NCBI GenBank assembly: GCA_009917545.1
Contig: QZDW01000012.1
Span: forward strand, 62,001 to 126,000
Direction of reading: 5' to 3'
Source: a bacterium 1XD42-76
Lineage (GTDB): Bacteria > Bacillota > Clostridia > Lachnospirales > Lachnospiraceae
Length of the DNA stretch: 64,000 nt
Shown here: in pieces, positions 26,228 to 34,994 of the stretch
Layout of the letters: each line of letters begins with the position of its first letter
How positions within the stretch are numbered: position 1 is the stretch's first letter
Made by a program: the position numbers and the translations under genes
The notes under the pieces: generated by a model
What the model saw: only the letters and a program-made list of their open reading frames with translations
The model's database searches: none
What the model was told of the DNA's origin: nothing

Positions 26228-28387
26228 CTATGGCCGGCCGCCCATACCGCCCGGCCCTCCCTGCGGGCCGCCGAAGCCTCCCTGAGAGCCGCCGCCCATG
26301 CCGCCCGGCCCCATCTGCCACATTCCTGTCGTCTGTTTCCCTGCATTCGGGTCAATGTACACCTCGTCGCCTTCCATAAGCCCTGACAGAATCTCCACAT
26401 AATTCTCGTTCATGATTCCTGCCTCCACATGGACTGCCACAAACCCCTCCGGTGCGCCGTCTGCACCGGGCTGCCCCCGCATCTCTCTGTCCTGACCGTC
26501 AGAATCCGGCCGGCCGCCTCCCGGCTGTCTGGATGCCTCCGGCACACTTCCGGCCACAGGCTGGGCCTGATCTTCTCCGGACTGACTGCCGGCTTCTGCT
26601 TCGCCTCCCGGCTGGCCCTGATTCTCTTTGGACTGACCGGCTGGCTCTGCCATGCCTTCCTGAGCCTGCTCCGCCGTGTTATCCCTGTCACCTCTTCTGC
26701 TTTTAAAATCCCCCTCATCCAGTACATTCCCTGACTCCCCGTTATCCTGCAGCGATGGAGACCCTTCCTTCACGTAGACGCGGTTTCCGCGCATCAGTGC
26801 ACCTGCCGGGATGCAGAGCGTCTTTTCGCTGCTTTCAAGAATGATTCTGGCATCTACGTTCATTCCCGGCAGCAGGCTCCCGGTCTCGTCTAATGTGACC
26901 GTGACCGGATAATTCGTCACACCATTCGAATAACTGCTCTGTAAGCTCACATTTGTTACGACACCGGTAAAGGTCTCCCCTCCCACCGCATCTGCCGTAA
27001 TCTCCACGCTCTGTCCTGTCCGCACGCTGCCCACATCAAGCTCGTCAACAGACATCTCGAGTGTCATCGTCGAGAGATCATAAATGACTGCCATCGCTGA
27101 GGCGGAACCGCTGCTGCTTCTCGTAATCTTATCACCGACCTTGGAATTTTTGGTAATCACGGTTCCTGAAATCGGCGCTGTCACCGTATAATCGTCAATG
27201 TCATCCTGCATGTTTGAGAGGTTATGCTCTGCGCTCTCAAGATTGTCCTGTGCAGAGCTTATACTTTCTTCAAAATTTTTCAGATATTTTTCTGCTGATT
27301 TCCCTGTTGCCTTAAAAATACCGCTTCCCACGGTTACATACCCGCCTTCGGATATCATAAGGCTCTCCACTTCAAGGCTTCCGTTTCCGGAAAGATCGGC
27401 GCTCAGGGAGATTTCTGTTTTGGGAACAAACGTCCCCACCTCACTGCACACAAACTCGCCGACTGTCACCGTAGCCTGCGTCAATGTTGTCAGGCCACCT
27501 GGATTGGCCGTCTCCACCGTCACTGCCTTCACAAGCCTGCCCCCGGAGAGCGCTTCTTCCCTGCTGCTGACAACGGTGACATTTCCCGACAGCTGTTCCC
27601 CTGTATCCTCCAGTGTAATCACAGCCTCACTTCCGACCGGAATGTTGTCTGCCTCTCCGGAGAGGAACGGCACTGTAAGCTTCATCACAGAATCATCATA
27701 GAGATCAGTCAGCTTGGTACCGTTTGTTACCTTATCACCTTCCGTAATGTATAAAGTTTTAATATACCCCGTACCGGATGAGGGGTAAACGCCCCCCGGA
27801 AGCTTCGCTGCCGCCTCCTGATAGTCCTCCTGTGCCGTCGTAAGGTTCTCCCTGGCACGCTGCAAGCTGGTCTGCGCCGTACTCAGGTTGCGGTCCATCG
27901 AGGAAGCGTCGATCCGATACAGTACCTGCCCCTTTTCCACAATATCGCCTTCCTCAAAGTCAGCTGCCAGAATCTCCCCCTCTACCAGGGAAGTTACCTC
28001 ATACGTATCCTTGGGCGCCAGAGAGCTTGACGCTGTAAGCTCCGAGGTGATATCCATTCTCGTAACAGACGCTGTCTGTACAGCCTGCACGTCTGCCGAA
28101 GCTACTGTTGTCTGCCTGTTCCGATACCAGGCAAAGCCGGCAAGCCCTGCCGCCAACAGCAGCACGCAGACAATCAAAAGGCCTTTTCCTTTTTTCTTTC
28201 TTTTCCTCCGTTTTACAGGGGGCCTGACAATCGGCTGCTTCTCTTCCCGGCTCTGTTTTTCTGCCTGCCCCTGCTCTTTGCCCTCTCTCTCATTCTCTGC
28301 CTGTTCCTGCTTTTGCTCCTCTTGTTGCTTCTGCCTCTTTTCCCATTCCTCTCCCGTCTTTGCTGTCGTTATTTTCTCGTCTTTCAT
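26228..28387 (-). CDS. Efflux membrane-fusion (HlyD/RND-like) protein with low-complexity segments
   Basis: A 719-residue periplasmic-adaptor-type subunit, long for the family. Order: a Glu/Gln/Lys-rich N-terminus (1-58), a basic patch and membrane helix (69-88), a split biotinyl-lipoyl region (YEVTSLVEGEILAADFEEGD and DDYTVTAPISGTVITKNS) around coiled-coil hairpins, then a beta-barrel domain (VDVRT-like SVRTGQSVEITADAVGG). A Gln/Gly/Glu-rich insert occupies about 555-640, breaking the C-terminal barrel, which resumes at GFVAVHVEAGIMNENYVEIL. The tail is Gly-rich (GPGGMGG repeats). It couples the ABC pair to the wall space. The three low-complexity parts are unusual. Confidence 0.9.
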   Translation of the reverse strand: MKDEKITTAKTGEEWEKRQKQQEEQKQEQAENEREGKEQGQAEKQSREEKQPIVRPPVKRRKRKKKGKGLLIVCVLLLAAGLAGFAWYRNRQTTVASADVQAVQTASVTRMDITSELTASSSLAPKDTYEVTSLVEGEILAADFEEGDIVEKGQVLYRIDASSMDRNLSTAQTSLQRARENLTTAQEDYQEAAAKLPGGVYPSSGTGYIKTLYITEGDKVTNGTKLTDLYDDSVMKLTVPFLSGEADNIPVGSEAVITLEDTGEQLSGNVTVVSSREEALSGGRLVKAVTVETANPGGLTTLTQATVTVGEFVCSEVGTFVPKTEISLSADLSGNGSLEVESLMISEGGYVTVGSGIFKATGKSAEKYLKNFEESISSAQDNLESAEHNLSNMQDDIDDYTVTAPISGTVITKNSKVGDKITRSSSGSASAMAVIYDLSTMTLEMSVDELDVGSVRTGQSVEITADAVGGETFTGVVTNVSLQSSYSNGVTNYPVTVTLDETGSLLPGMNVDARIILESSEKTLCIPAGALMRGNRVYVKEGSPSLQDNGESGNVLDEGDFKSRRGDRDNTAEQAQEGMAEPAGQSKENQGQPGGEAEAGSQSGEDQAQPVAGSVPEASRQPGGGRPDSDGQDREMRGQPGADGAPEGFVAVHVEAGIMNENYVEILSGLMEGDEVYIDPNAGKQTTGMWQMGPGGMGGGSQGGFGGPQGGPGGMGGRP

Positions 28388-28421
28388 GTGCCAGGCTGCT
28401 CCTTATCTTTCATTACTATTC

Positions 28422-29516
28422 CTAATAATCGCCCACAACGTCGATCGCCGTATACGTCACGCTGTCGCCATTGCCGCTCTTCTCCCAGACAATCGCAATA
28501 TCGTCTCCCACCTGGAAATCTCCGTATACGGAGAACAGATACTGGAGCTCAGAGCTGTTTAACAAAAATTCGTCGCCTTCCTCCGTATTGTCCTGATGGT
28601 GAGTATTTAATACCACCTTGACCGGAGTAAACGGGTCGGTCGAATCATAATAGATCGCCTGAATGCGCCCCTCGGTCGCCCCCTTATTTTCCCCGTCATT
28701 TGAATAGGCGAATATCGTTTTTGTCGCCTCATGGTAATAAATTACTGTAGCGTAATCGTTGATTTCGATCTCATCCGATGCTTCCCCATTTAAAAACATA
28801 ACCGCGCTCTGCAGGGAAAAGGGGACAAGATGTTTTAAATTGCGACTGTCCTGATTGAGAATTTTCGGCCCCTTCAGGCTGTTATCCAGAATCGACGAGG
28901 TATTTACCTCCCCGTCATTATTATATGTAAGCTCAAATACCTGGCTGCCGTATACCCCGCCGCCTTTTTTGTCTGCCTTCATCAGGTTATAAAAAAGATA
29001 GATACAGTCTTCCCTTGTCAATACTTCATCTGCATTCCGGTACAGGTTGGAATCCAGGGAAAGGCTGGAAAATTTCGCCATACGGCTCTCCTGAAGGTTT
29101 CCGTTAAAGTCCTCATTCGTATAGCCCAGGAGGCCCAGAACAGCCTTCACTGCATCCCGCATGAGAATCGGCTCATCCGGCCTGAAGCTGCCGCCCAGAT
29201 ATCCGCTCATCCAGTCATTCTGCGCCGCAATCCGAATCTCAGACGCATACTCCCCATTGCTCGGCACATCCGCAAACACGGAGACATTGCTCGCCTGCTT
29301 TGTCATAGAACGGTAGTCGGAAGCATTTACCAGCATTCTGGCAAATTCTGCTCTCGTCACCTGGGTATCATAGCTGCTCGTCGTCAGAATTCCCAAAAGG
29401 CTTACCACCTTTTTTCTCATCTCAAACGTACTGTCTGCGGCGAACGCTTCATTCGCAAATCCGGCAGAGATTGCACAGACTGCGGCCAGAACGGCCGCTT
29501 TCCTTCCTCGAATCAT
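28422..29516 (-). CDS. Secreted SLH-domain protein
   Basis: A 364-residue exported protein with a signal peptide (AAVLAAVCAISAGFANEAFA, cleavage after AFA near 27). SLH-like repeats occupy about 35-190: VTRAEFARMLVNAS, FADVPSNGEYASEIRIAAQN, FRPDEPILMRDAVKAVLGLLG and LTREDCIYLFYNLM. The remaining 170 residues show no motif I recognise. SLH domains attach proteins to the wall. It is 34 bp upstream of the membrane-fusion gene and is the first gene of that operon, so it may be an external component of the transporter. The ATG follows GAGAGGAG. Confidence 0.85.
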   Translation of the reverse strand: MIRGRKAAVLAAVCAISAGFANEAFAADSTFEMRKKVVSLLGILTTSSYDTQVTRAEFARMLVNASDYRSMTKQASNVSVFADVPSNGEYASEIRIAAQNDWMSGYLGGSFRPDEPILMRDAVKAVLGLLGYTNEDFNGNLQESRMAKFSSLSLDSNLYRNADEVLTREDCIYLFYNLMKADKKGGGVYGSQVFELTYNNDGEVNTSSILDNSLKGPKILNQDSRNLKHLVPFSLQSAVMFLNGEASDEIEINDYATVIYYHEATKTIFAYSNDGENKGATEGRIQAIYYDSTDPFTPVKVVLNTHHQDNTEEGDEFLLNSSELQYLFSVYGDFQVGDDIAIVWEKSGNGDSVTYTAIDVVGDY

Positions 29517-29644
29517 ATCTTACTCCTCTCAGACCAGGCTTATTTTTATCTGCTTTTTGGAATTTGTTTGCATCTTACCAGATTTTTGTGTTGAAACCGT
29601 GAAATTCCAGAGAAAAAATTTTAAATTCCACAGCAAAAATGCCC

Positions 29645-29680
29645 AAAAGGCGCCGGAAATCTCAGGGAATTTCTGACGCC
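29645..29680 (-). terminator. Possible terminator of the cardiolipin synthase-patatin unit
   Basis: GGCGCCGGAAAT (29649-29660) and ATTTCTGACGCC (29669-29680) pair with two internal mismatches; TTTT follows on the minus strand. The 258-bp gap holds nothing else recognisable. Confidence 0.5.
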
Positions 29681-29775
29681 TCTCAGGCAGATGATATTCT
29701 GATTGTGCTTTTCCGATCTGATGCGTCGTCCGGTTCTTCTTTCACAACCGTCCGGTCCTATAAAATCCGGCGTTC

Positions 29776-30636
29776 TCACTTTTGGAGATACTCCTCAAGT
29801 TCCTCCATCCGTTCCTCTGCCACGCCACGCCCTTCTTCATAGAGCGCTGCCAGCTTCGCCTTATCGCGCTCCGTCCGCGACACAGTGACATGGTTTTGGG
29901 GGCGGAGGACGAAGACGCGCCCGTCCCGCTCCAGCCCGGCGATCTCCTCCTGCATACGGTTATAGCGGTCCGGAATCTCACGCACAGATGCCAAAAGCTC
30001 CGGCAGCGGCCCGAAATACCGCTCAAATGCCTTAAGTTTCATTCTGCTGAACGGCTTTTTGCGGTAGCCCTCCTCTCTCGTGAGGACAAGAACCACCTTA
30101 TCGTATCCCAGATCCATTGCCCGTTCATAAGCGATCGGCAGGGAAATACCGCCGTCCAGGTATTTCCTGCCGTCCACCTCAGCCATTTTAGAGAATACCG
30201 GCATACTGCTGGAAGCGATCGCCGCCTTATAAATGTCACTGCATTGTCCTTTTTCAAAGAATTCCGGCTTTCCGGTCCGGCACCTGGTAGCCACGACCTC
30301 AAACCGCTGAGGCGAAGCTTCAAAGACTTCCCTGTGGAACGGCACCAGCGTATCACTGAGCTCATGAAACATGAAATCAAAGGAAAATACCTCCCGGCTC
30401 CTTAACACATGGCGCGGGCTCAGATTGATATACCGTTTATCATGCAGGTATTCCATATTGATCCGGAACATCCTTCCAGGCTGTTTTGCAATGTAATTCA
30501 TCCCGCACATGCTCCCGGCCGAAACTCCGTTTACATATGCAAACTCCATCTGATGCTCCATCAGTACATCCGTAACGCCGGAGGAAAAGATTCCCCGTAA
30601 TGCCCCTCCCTCCAGCACAAGTGCCGCTTCTATCAT
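29776..30636 (-). CDS. Patatin-like phospholipase
   Basis: A 286-residue patatin-fold lipid acyl hydrolase. The oxyanion loop GGALRG is at 10-15, the nucleophile Ser39 lies in GVSAGS, and the dyad Asp161 in YLDGGIS. No signal peptide is seen, so it acts at the inner membrane face. Start ATG at 30636 follows AGGGTGA; the frame is open further upstream but overlaps the cardiolipin synthase gene. It lies 74 bp downstream of that gene on the same strand, pairing phospholipid synthesis and breakdown. Confidence 0.92.
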   Translation of the reverse strand: MIEAALVLEGGALRGIFSSGVTDVLMEHQMEFAYVNGVSAGSMCGMNYIAKQPGRMFRINMEYLHDKRYINLSPRHVLRSREVFSFDFMFHELSDTLVPFHREVFEASPQRFEVVATRCRTGKPEFFEKGQCSDIYKAAIASSSMPVFSKMAEVDGRKYLDGGISLPIAYERAMDLGYDKVVLVLTREEGYRKKPFSRMKLKAFERYFGPLPELLASVREIPDRYNRMQEEIAGLERDGRVFVLRPQNHVTVSRTERDKAKLAALYEEGRGVAEERMEELEEYLQK

Positions 30637-30710
30637 AAATTCACCCTTTCTCGATGGAATAAAACCATTCCCGTTTTCATGCAGTACCTGAACACGCCAT
30701 CCAGACAGTC

Positions 30711-32303
30711 TTACATAAGCGGTGCAATCAGGCGCAGCGCACGTCCACAGAAACGCTGTATAAATGGCAGGCTCCAGTAGCTGTCCATCGTCATCCTCAC
30801 ACACTCCCGCAGCGTATCGTCAAAGTCAGCCCGGATATCCCGGATCACGGGGTTTTTGCAGGCGAAAACACCACATTCAAAATTCAGGTACTGACTCCTG
30901 AAGTCAAGGTTAATCGAGCCCACGACGGCCCTGTCGTCATCACTGACAAAGGTCTTGGAATGCACGAAACCCGGCAGGTATTCATAGATGCGCACTCCGG
31001 CCTCGATCAGCTCCGGATAGTACGAATGAGCCAGCATAAAGGCATATTTTTTATCCGGAATATGGGGCATGATAATCAGTGTGTCAACGCCGCGTTTGGC
31101 GGCAAACGATAATGCCGTCAGCATGTCGTCATCCAGAACCAGGTACGGAGTCATGATATATACGTATTTCCGCGCCTGATAAATGATATCCAGATAGAGC
31201 TGATGGCCCACCGGCTCCCCGTCCATCGGGCTGTCAGAGAATGGAACCACAAAGCCTTCCATGTTGAGCTCTGGCGGGTAAAAGTAATCTCCCAGCTCCA
31301 GATAGGCACTGTAATCATCATTCTGTTCTCTTGAGCAGACTTCCCACATCTGTAAAAACATAACCGTAAAACTCCGTACTGCCTCGCCCTTTAAGCGGAT
31401 GGCATTGTCCTTCCAGTGGCCGAATCTGACCCGGCGGTTGATATACTCGTCTGCCAGATTCACTCCGCCCGTATATGCCGTGTGGCCGTCCACGACAAGA
31501 ATCTTCCTGTGGTCACGGTTATTCTGGCTCGTGGATACAGCCGGCCGAATGGGATTGAAAATCCGGCAGTGAATCTTTTTTTCCTCCAGGTGCTTCGGAT
31601 AGTCATGCGGAAGGTTGGAAAAAGAATTCATACCGTCATAGAGGATCCGCACCTCCACGCCTTCCCTTGCCTTTGCTTCCAGTATTGCCAGAATACTGTC
31701 CCACATAACACCCGGCTGTATAATAAAATATTCCAGAAAGATAAAACGTCTGGCGCCCTTAAGTTCTTCCAGCAGATCTTTAAAAAACAGCTCTCCGATC
31801 GGGTAATATTTCAGGTTTGTCTTATTGTAGACCGGAAACTGGCAGTAATCGCTCAGATAACGGCAAAGGCTTGCCGTGCGTTTGTTCTTCTTTTCCAGTT
31901 TTTCGTAAACGACCTGGTTCTGTGCCAGATAGCCTTTTGTCCTTTCCCGTATGTTGGCAATCCGCCTGGCGACAATCTTCGTCTCCAGCTGGAGCTGTAC
32001 AAACACGTAAAAAAAGGTTCCGAATACAGGAAACAAAAGGACCGGGACCAGCCAGGCCATCTTAAAGCTGGCATTCTGTTTTTCATTCAGGATCCACACT
32101 GCCAGGAATCCGCTTATGAGTATAAATGCACTGTATCCGTATGCCTTATACCGTTCGTCCAGCCACAGATAAAGCCAGATGAGAGCCGTGATCTGCAGAG
32201 CCGTAAACAGAAGAAAGAAGGTGGTACGCCCAAAGATCAGCCGCAGAAGCCCGCGTTTCCCCTTTCCCTTCACGTTCTCCATCGTTTCCTTCATATGTTC
32301 CAA
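30711..32303 (-). CDS. cls: Cardiolipin synthase
   Basis: A 530-residue phospholipase-D family cardiolipin synthase, joining two phosphatidylglycerol molecules. Two N-terminal membrane segments (about 27-47 and 57-100) precede two HKD motifs: His265-Lys267-Asp272 (DHRKILVVDG) and His448-Lys450-Asp455 (VHSKTFVSDD), each followed by a G(G/S)xN block. A TTG start at 32303 has GGGAGGGG just upstream and is preferred; ATG codons at 32294 and 32282 are alternatives. Length and layout fit bacterial ClsA-type enzymes. Confidence 0.93.
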   Translation of the reverse strand: MEHMKETMENVKGKGKRGLLRLIFGRTTFFLLFTALQITALIWLYLWLDERYKAYGYSAFILISGFLAVWILNEKQNASFKMAWLVPVLLFPVFGTFFYVFVQLQLETKIVARRIANIRERTKGYLAQNQVVYEKLEKKNKRTASLCRYLSDYCQFPVYNKTNLKYYPIGELFFKDLLEELKGARRFIFLEYFIIQPGVMWDSILAILEAKAREGVEVRILYDGMNSFSNLPHDYPKHLEEKKIHCRIFNPIRPAVSTSQNNRDHRKILVVDGHTAYTGGVNLADEYINRRVRFGHWKDNAIRLKGEAVRSFTVMFLQMWEVCSREQNDDYSAYLELGDYFYPPELNMEGFVVPFSDSPMDGEPVGHQLYLDIIYQARKYVYIMTPYLVLDDDMLTALSFAAKRGVDTLIIMPHIPDKKYAFMLAHSYYPELIEAGVRIYEYLPGFVHSKTFVSDDDRAVVGSINLDFRSQYLNFECGVFACKNPVIRDIRADFDDTLRECVRMTMDSYWSLPFIQRFCGRALRLIAPLM

Positions 32304-32338
32304 GATATCCCCTCCCTGACAGGTATGTCTTTCGTTAC

Positions 32339-33631
32339 TCAGCCGGCCTGGCTCTCAAGCGCCTGGCGCAGATCTTCTATGATGTCTTTCACGTTCTCAA
32401 TCCCCACGCTGAGCCGGATCAGAGAAGGATCCACACCTGCCTCCACAAGCTGGCTGTCGGAAAGCTGGCGGTGCGTATGGCTGGCCGGATGCAGAACACA
32501 TGTCCTTGCGTCCGCCACATGAGTAACGATCGCCGCCAGTTTCAGGCGGTCCATAAATGCCCCGGCTGCGCTCCGGCCGCCTGTAAGTCCAAAGGAAATG
32601 ACGCCGCAGCTTCCGTTTGGCATATATTTTTCTGCCAGCGCGTGATATTTATTATCCTTAAGTCCCGGATAGTTGACCCAGGCCACATCCTCTCTGGCAC
32701 TCAGCCATTCCGCCACCTTCTGAGCATTCTCACAGTGCCTCGGCATACGCAGATGCAGGGTTTCCAGGCCCACATTCAAAAGGAAGGCATTCATAGGCGA
32801 AGGAATGGAACCCAGATCGCGCATAATCTGGGCCGTGGCCTTGGCGATATATGCTTTTTTGCCGAATTTCTGTGTATAAATGATGCCGTGGTAGGAATCG
32901 TCCGGCGTCGTAAGGCCTGGGAACGCTTCGGCATGCGCCTCCCAGTCAAAGTTTCCGCTGTCAACAATGCAGCCGCCGACAGACATCGCATGGCCATCCA
33001 TATATTTTGTAGTCGAATGTGTAACAATATCGGCTCCCCACTCGAAAGGACGGCAGTTGATTGGCGTCGCGAAGGTATTGTCCACAATAAGCGGAACCCC
33101 TTTTTTATGTGCCACATGCGCAAATTTTTCGATATCAAGCACCACCAGAGCCGGATTGGCGATCGTCTCGCCGAATACAGCCTTCGTATTCGGGCGGAAG
33201 GCTTTTAAAAGTTCCTCTTCCGGCGCATCCGGATCCACCAGCGTCACTTCAATGCCCTGCTTTTTCATCGTAACCGTAAACAGGTTGGAGGTGCCGCCGT
33301 AGATGGTGGCTGCACTGATAATATGGTCCCCTGCGCCGCAGATATTAAACACAGCATAGTAGTTCGCCGCCTGTCCCGAAGAGGTGAGCATGGCTGCCGC
33401 ACCGCCTTCCAGCTCACAGATCTTCTGTGCCACTGCGTCGTTGGTGGGGTTTGCAAGGCGCGTATAGAAATATCCGTCCTCTTCCAAATCGAACAGACGT
33501 CCCATCTGCTCACTCGTCTCATATTTAAATGTCGTACTCTGATAAATCGGAAGGACTCTCGACTCCCCATTCTTTGGCTGCCAGCCTCCCTGGATGCAGA
33601 TCGTATCCAGGCTTCTCGTTTTTTGATCCAT
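32339..33631 (-). CDS. metY: O-acetylhomoserine sulfhydrylase / aminocarboxypropyltransferase
   Basis: A 430-residue Cys/Met metabolism PLP enzyme that makes homocysteine from O-acetylhomoserine and sulfide. Blocks include LPIYQSTTFKYETSEQMG, the FDLEEDGYFYTRLANPTN cofactor region, LTSSGQAANYYA and the PLP-lysine motif VTHSTTKYMDGHAMSVGG. Length (about 430) and the long C-terminal region favour MetY over cystathionine lyases. The ATG at 33631 follows AGGAGGAGAG. It lies 35 bp upstream of the cardiolipin synthase gene with its own promoter. No SAM riboswitch or T-box is seen in the short leader. Confidence 0.93.
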   Translation of the reverse strand: MDQKTRSLDTICIQGGWQPKNGESRVLPIYQSTTFKYETSEQMGRLFDLEEDGYFYTRLANPTNDAVAQKICELEGGAAAMLTSSGQAANYYAVFNICGAGDHIISAATIYGGTSNLFTVTMKKQGIEVTLVDPDAPEEELLKAFRPNTKAVFGETIANPALVVLDIEKFAHVAHKKGVPLIVDNTFATPINCRPFEWGADIVTHSTTKYMDGHAMSVGGCIVDSGNFDWEAHAEAFPGLTTPDDSYHGIIYTQKFGKKAYIAKATAQIMRDLGSIPSPMNAFLLNVGLETLHLRMPRHCENAQKVAEWLSAREDVAWVNYPGLKDNKYHALAEKYMPNGSCGVISFGLTGGRSAAGAFMDRLKLAAIVTHVADARTCVLHPASHTHRQLSDSQLVEAGVDPSLIRLSVGIENVKDIIEDLRQALESQAG

Positions 33632-33684
33632 ATATCTCTCCTCCTGTTTACAAACGTAGTCAATTCTTTTGACAATTTCCATTT

Positions 33685-33713
33685 AGTGTATCACAATTAC
33701 GTCGTGGTTACAA
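33685..33713 (-). promoter_or_regulatory. Promoter of metY
   Basis: On the minus strand TTGTAA (33708-33713), 17 bp, TACACT (33685-33690). It is almost back to back with the divergent promoter of the DUF368 gene. Confidence 0.65.
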
Positions 33714-33729
33714 GGATTTTAACTCACTC

Positions 33730-33758
33730 TTGAAGTAAGGCAGCCTTTCATGTATAAT
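33730..33758 (+). promoter_or_regulatory. Promoter of the DUF368 gene
   Basis: TTGAAG (33730-33735), 17 bp, TATAAT (33753-33758). The predicted leader is about 70 nt. Confidence 0.8.
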
Positions 33759-33835
33759 GTGGGCAAAGGTCAGATGGGCCGGACTCTCTGGCCAAAGAAT
33801 CAAAAAACAGAACGATAATTGGAGGAAGTATATCT

Positions 33836-34726
33836 ATGAACTTTTTTCTCAACATCCTGAAGGGAATCATGATCGGTATCGCTAATGTCATTCCCGGCGT
33901 ATCCGGCGGTACGATGGCCGTGTCCCTGGGGATTTATGACCGGCTGATCGGCAGCATTTCCGGGCTGCTTACTTCATGGAAAAAAAGTGCCGCCTTCCTG
34001 GCCCCGATCCTTTTGGGCGCCTGCATCGGCATCGTCGGCTTTACCTATGCCATTGAATATCTCTTAAGCCGTCATACGTTTATCACCTGTATGACCTTTG
34101 TGGGGCTCATTCTGGGTGGACTGCCGATGTTATATCAGGCACTGCGGCAGAAAATGTCCGAATCCGGCTCACGCATCGGTGCAGTCTCGGTTCTGGCATT
34201 TCTGATCGCTTTTGCCGTATCGGCCGGGATGCCCCTGTTAAAGGAGGGTGAGGCCACGCTGGCCGCGATTCCTCTCAGTGTCTCCAATATGGCGATCCTT
34301 TTTATCCTGGGGGTCATTTCCTCTGCCACGATGGTCGTTCCAGGCGTATCTGGTTCCATGATGCTTATGATCTTCGGCTACTATTATGGTATCATCAACA
34401 CCATCAAAGCCTTTCTCGACGCACTCCGGGCTTTTGACATGGGCGGACTTACCACAGGTTTTCTCCTCCTGGCTCCGTTCGGAATCGGCATCATTCTGGG
34501 GATCTTCCTGATTGCGCGCTTAATCACCTTTCTGTTCGACCGCTACGGCGTGCAGACCTACTGTGCAATCCTGGGGCTCGTTGTGTCCTCCCCGTTTGCG
34601 ATCTTTTACAACACAGGACTTTTCGGGGAGTTCTCCTCCCTTTCGCTTCCTGTGATCGCTGCCGGTTTCGTACTCATGGCAGCAGGGGCCGTGATTACCA
34701 ACTTTGTCGGCGCACAGGGGGAATAG
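33836..34726 (+). CDS. DUF368 polyprenyl-phosphate flippase (PopT-like)
   Basis: A 296-residue membrane protein of DUF368. Members have been shown in other bacteria to recycle undecaprenyl phosphate across the membrane for wall synthesis. Two inverted halves carry matching signatures, NVIPGVSGGTMAVSLGIYD near residue 18 and MVVPGVSGSMMLMIFGYYY near 166, within about eight hydrophobic segments. GGAGGAAG precedes the ATG. It is monocistronic with a strong promoter, divergent from metY. A role in C55-P recycling is inferred from the family. Confidence 0.92.
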   Translation: MNFFLNILKGIMIGIANVIPGVSGGTMAVSLGIYDRLIGSISGLLTSWKKSAAFLAPILLGACIGIVGFTYAIEYLLSRHTFITCMTFVGLILGGLPMLYQALRQKMSESGSRIGAVSVLAFLIAFAVSAGMPLLKEGEATLAAIPLSVSNMAILFILGVISSATMVVPGVSGSMMLMIFGYYYGIINTIKAFLDALRAFDMGGLTTGFLLLAPFGIGIILGIFLIARLITFLFDRYGVQTYCAILGLVVSSPFAIFYNTGLFGEFSSLSLPVIAAGFVLMAAGAVITNFVGAQGE

Positions 34727-34775
34727 TACAACAGCACCCGCGCTGCCGGTTGCGGAAGAAACGTTATTTTAGGGG

Positions 34776-34804
34776 TTGTCATTTTGTGCCTGATTTGATA
34801 TGAT
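34776..34804 (+). promoter_or_regulatory. Strong promoter upstream of the PurF-like gene
   Basis: TTGTCA (34776-34781), 17 bp, TATGAT (34799-34804). Transcription would start near 34811, right at the edge of a strong hairpin with a T-run. Confidence 0.75.
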
Positions 34805-34813
34805 AAATACAGG

Positions 34814-34880
34814 GCAATTCAGCCTTGCAATATTTCACGGGGGCGCCGATGGGATATTGCAGGCTGAATTTTTTCTTTTT
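34814..34880 (+). terminator. Terminator immediately after the promoter; possible short RNA or attenuator
   Basis: AATTCAGCC plus TTGCAATAT pairs with ATATTGCA plus GGCTGAATT around a G-rich loop of about 20 nt, then TTTTTTCTTTTTC. It could end readthrough from the DUF368 gene, but its place just downstream of a promoter suggests an RNA of about 65 nt or a controlled leader of the PurF-like gene. It does not match a riboswitch class I know. Confidence 0.7.
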
Positions 34881-34994
34881 CTGACAGCCCTTTGAGGGCA
34901 CGGTACGTTTCAGTCGCAGGGGTTAAAGCCGGCGCTTCGTGGCAGGCGGTATTGGGGCCCCAACTTCATTTTATAATAAAGAGGTGTAAGATAT

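Noticed and set aside
31416-32522. Long open frame on the plus strand opposite cardiolipin synthase and metY
   Set aside because: It lies fully antisense to two clear enzymes, lacks a ribosome site and shows no motif. The same applies to plus-strand frames at 11810-12994 and 44641-45543.
33632-33690. SAM riboswitch or T-box before metY
   Set aside because: The leader is only about 50 nt and too short for either element.
34814-34994. Purine or other riboswitch before the PurF-like gene
   Set aside because: The stem and loop do not match the purine, ZTP, fluoride or preQ1 consensus as I know them; only a terminator-like hairpin can be supported.
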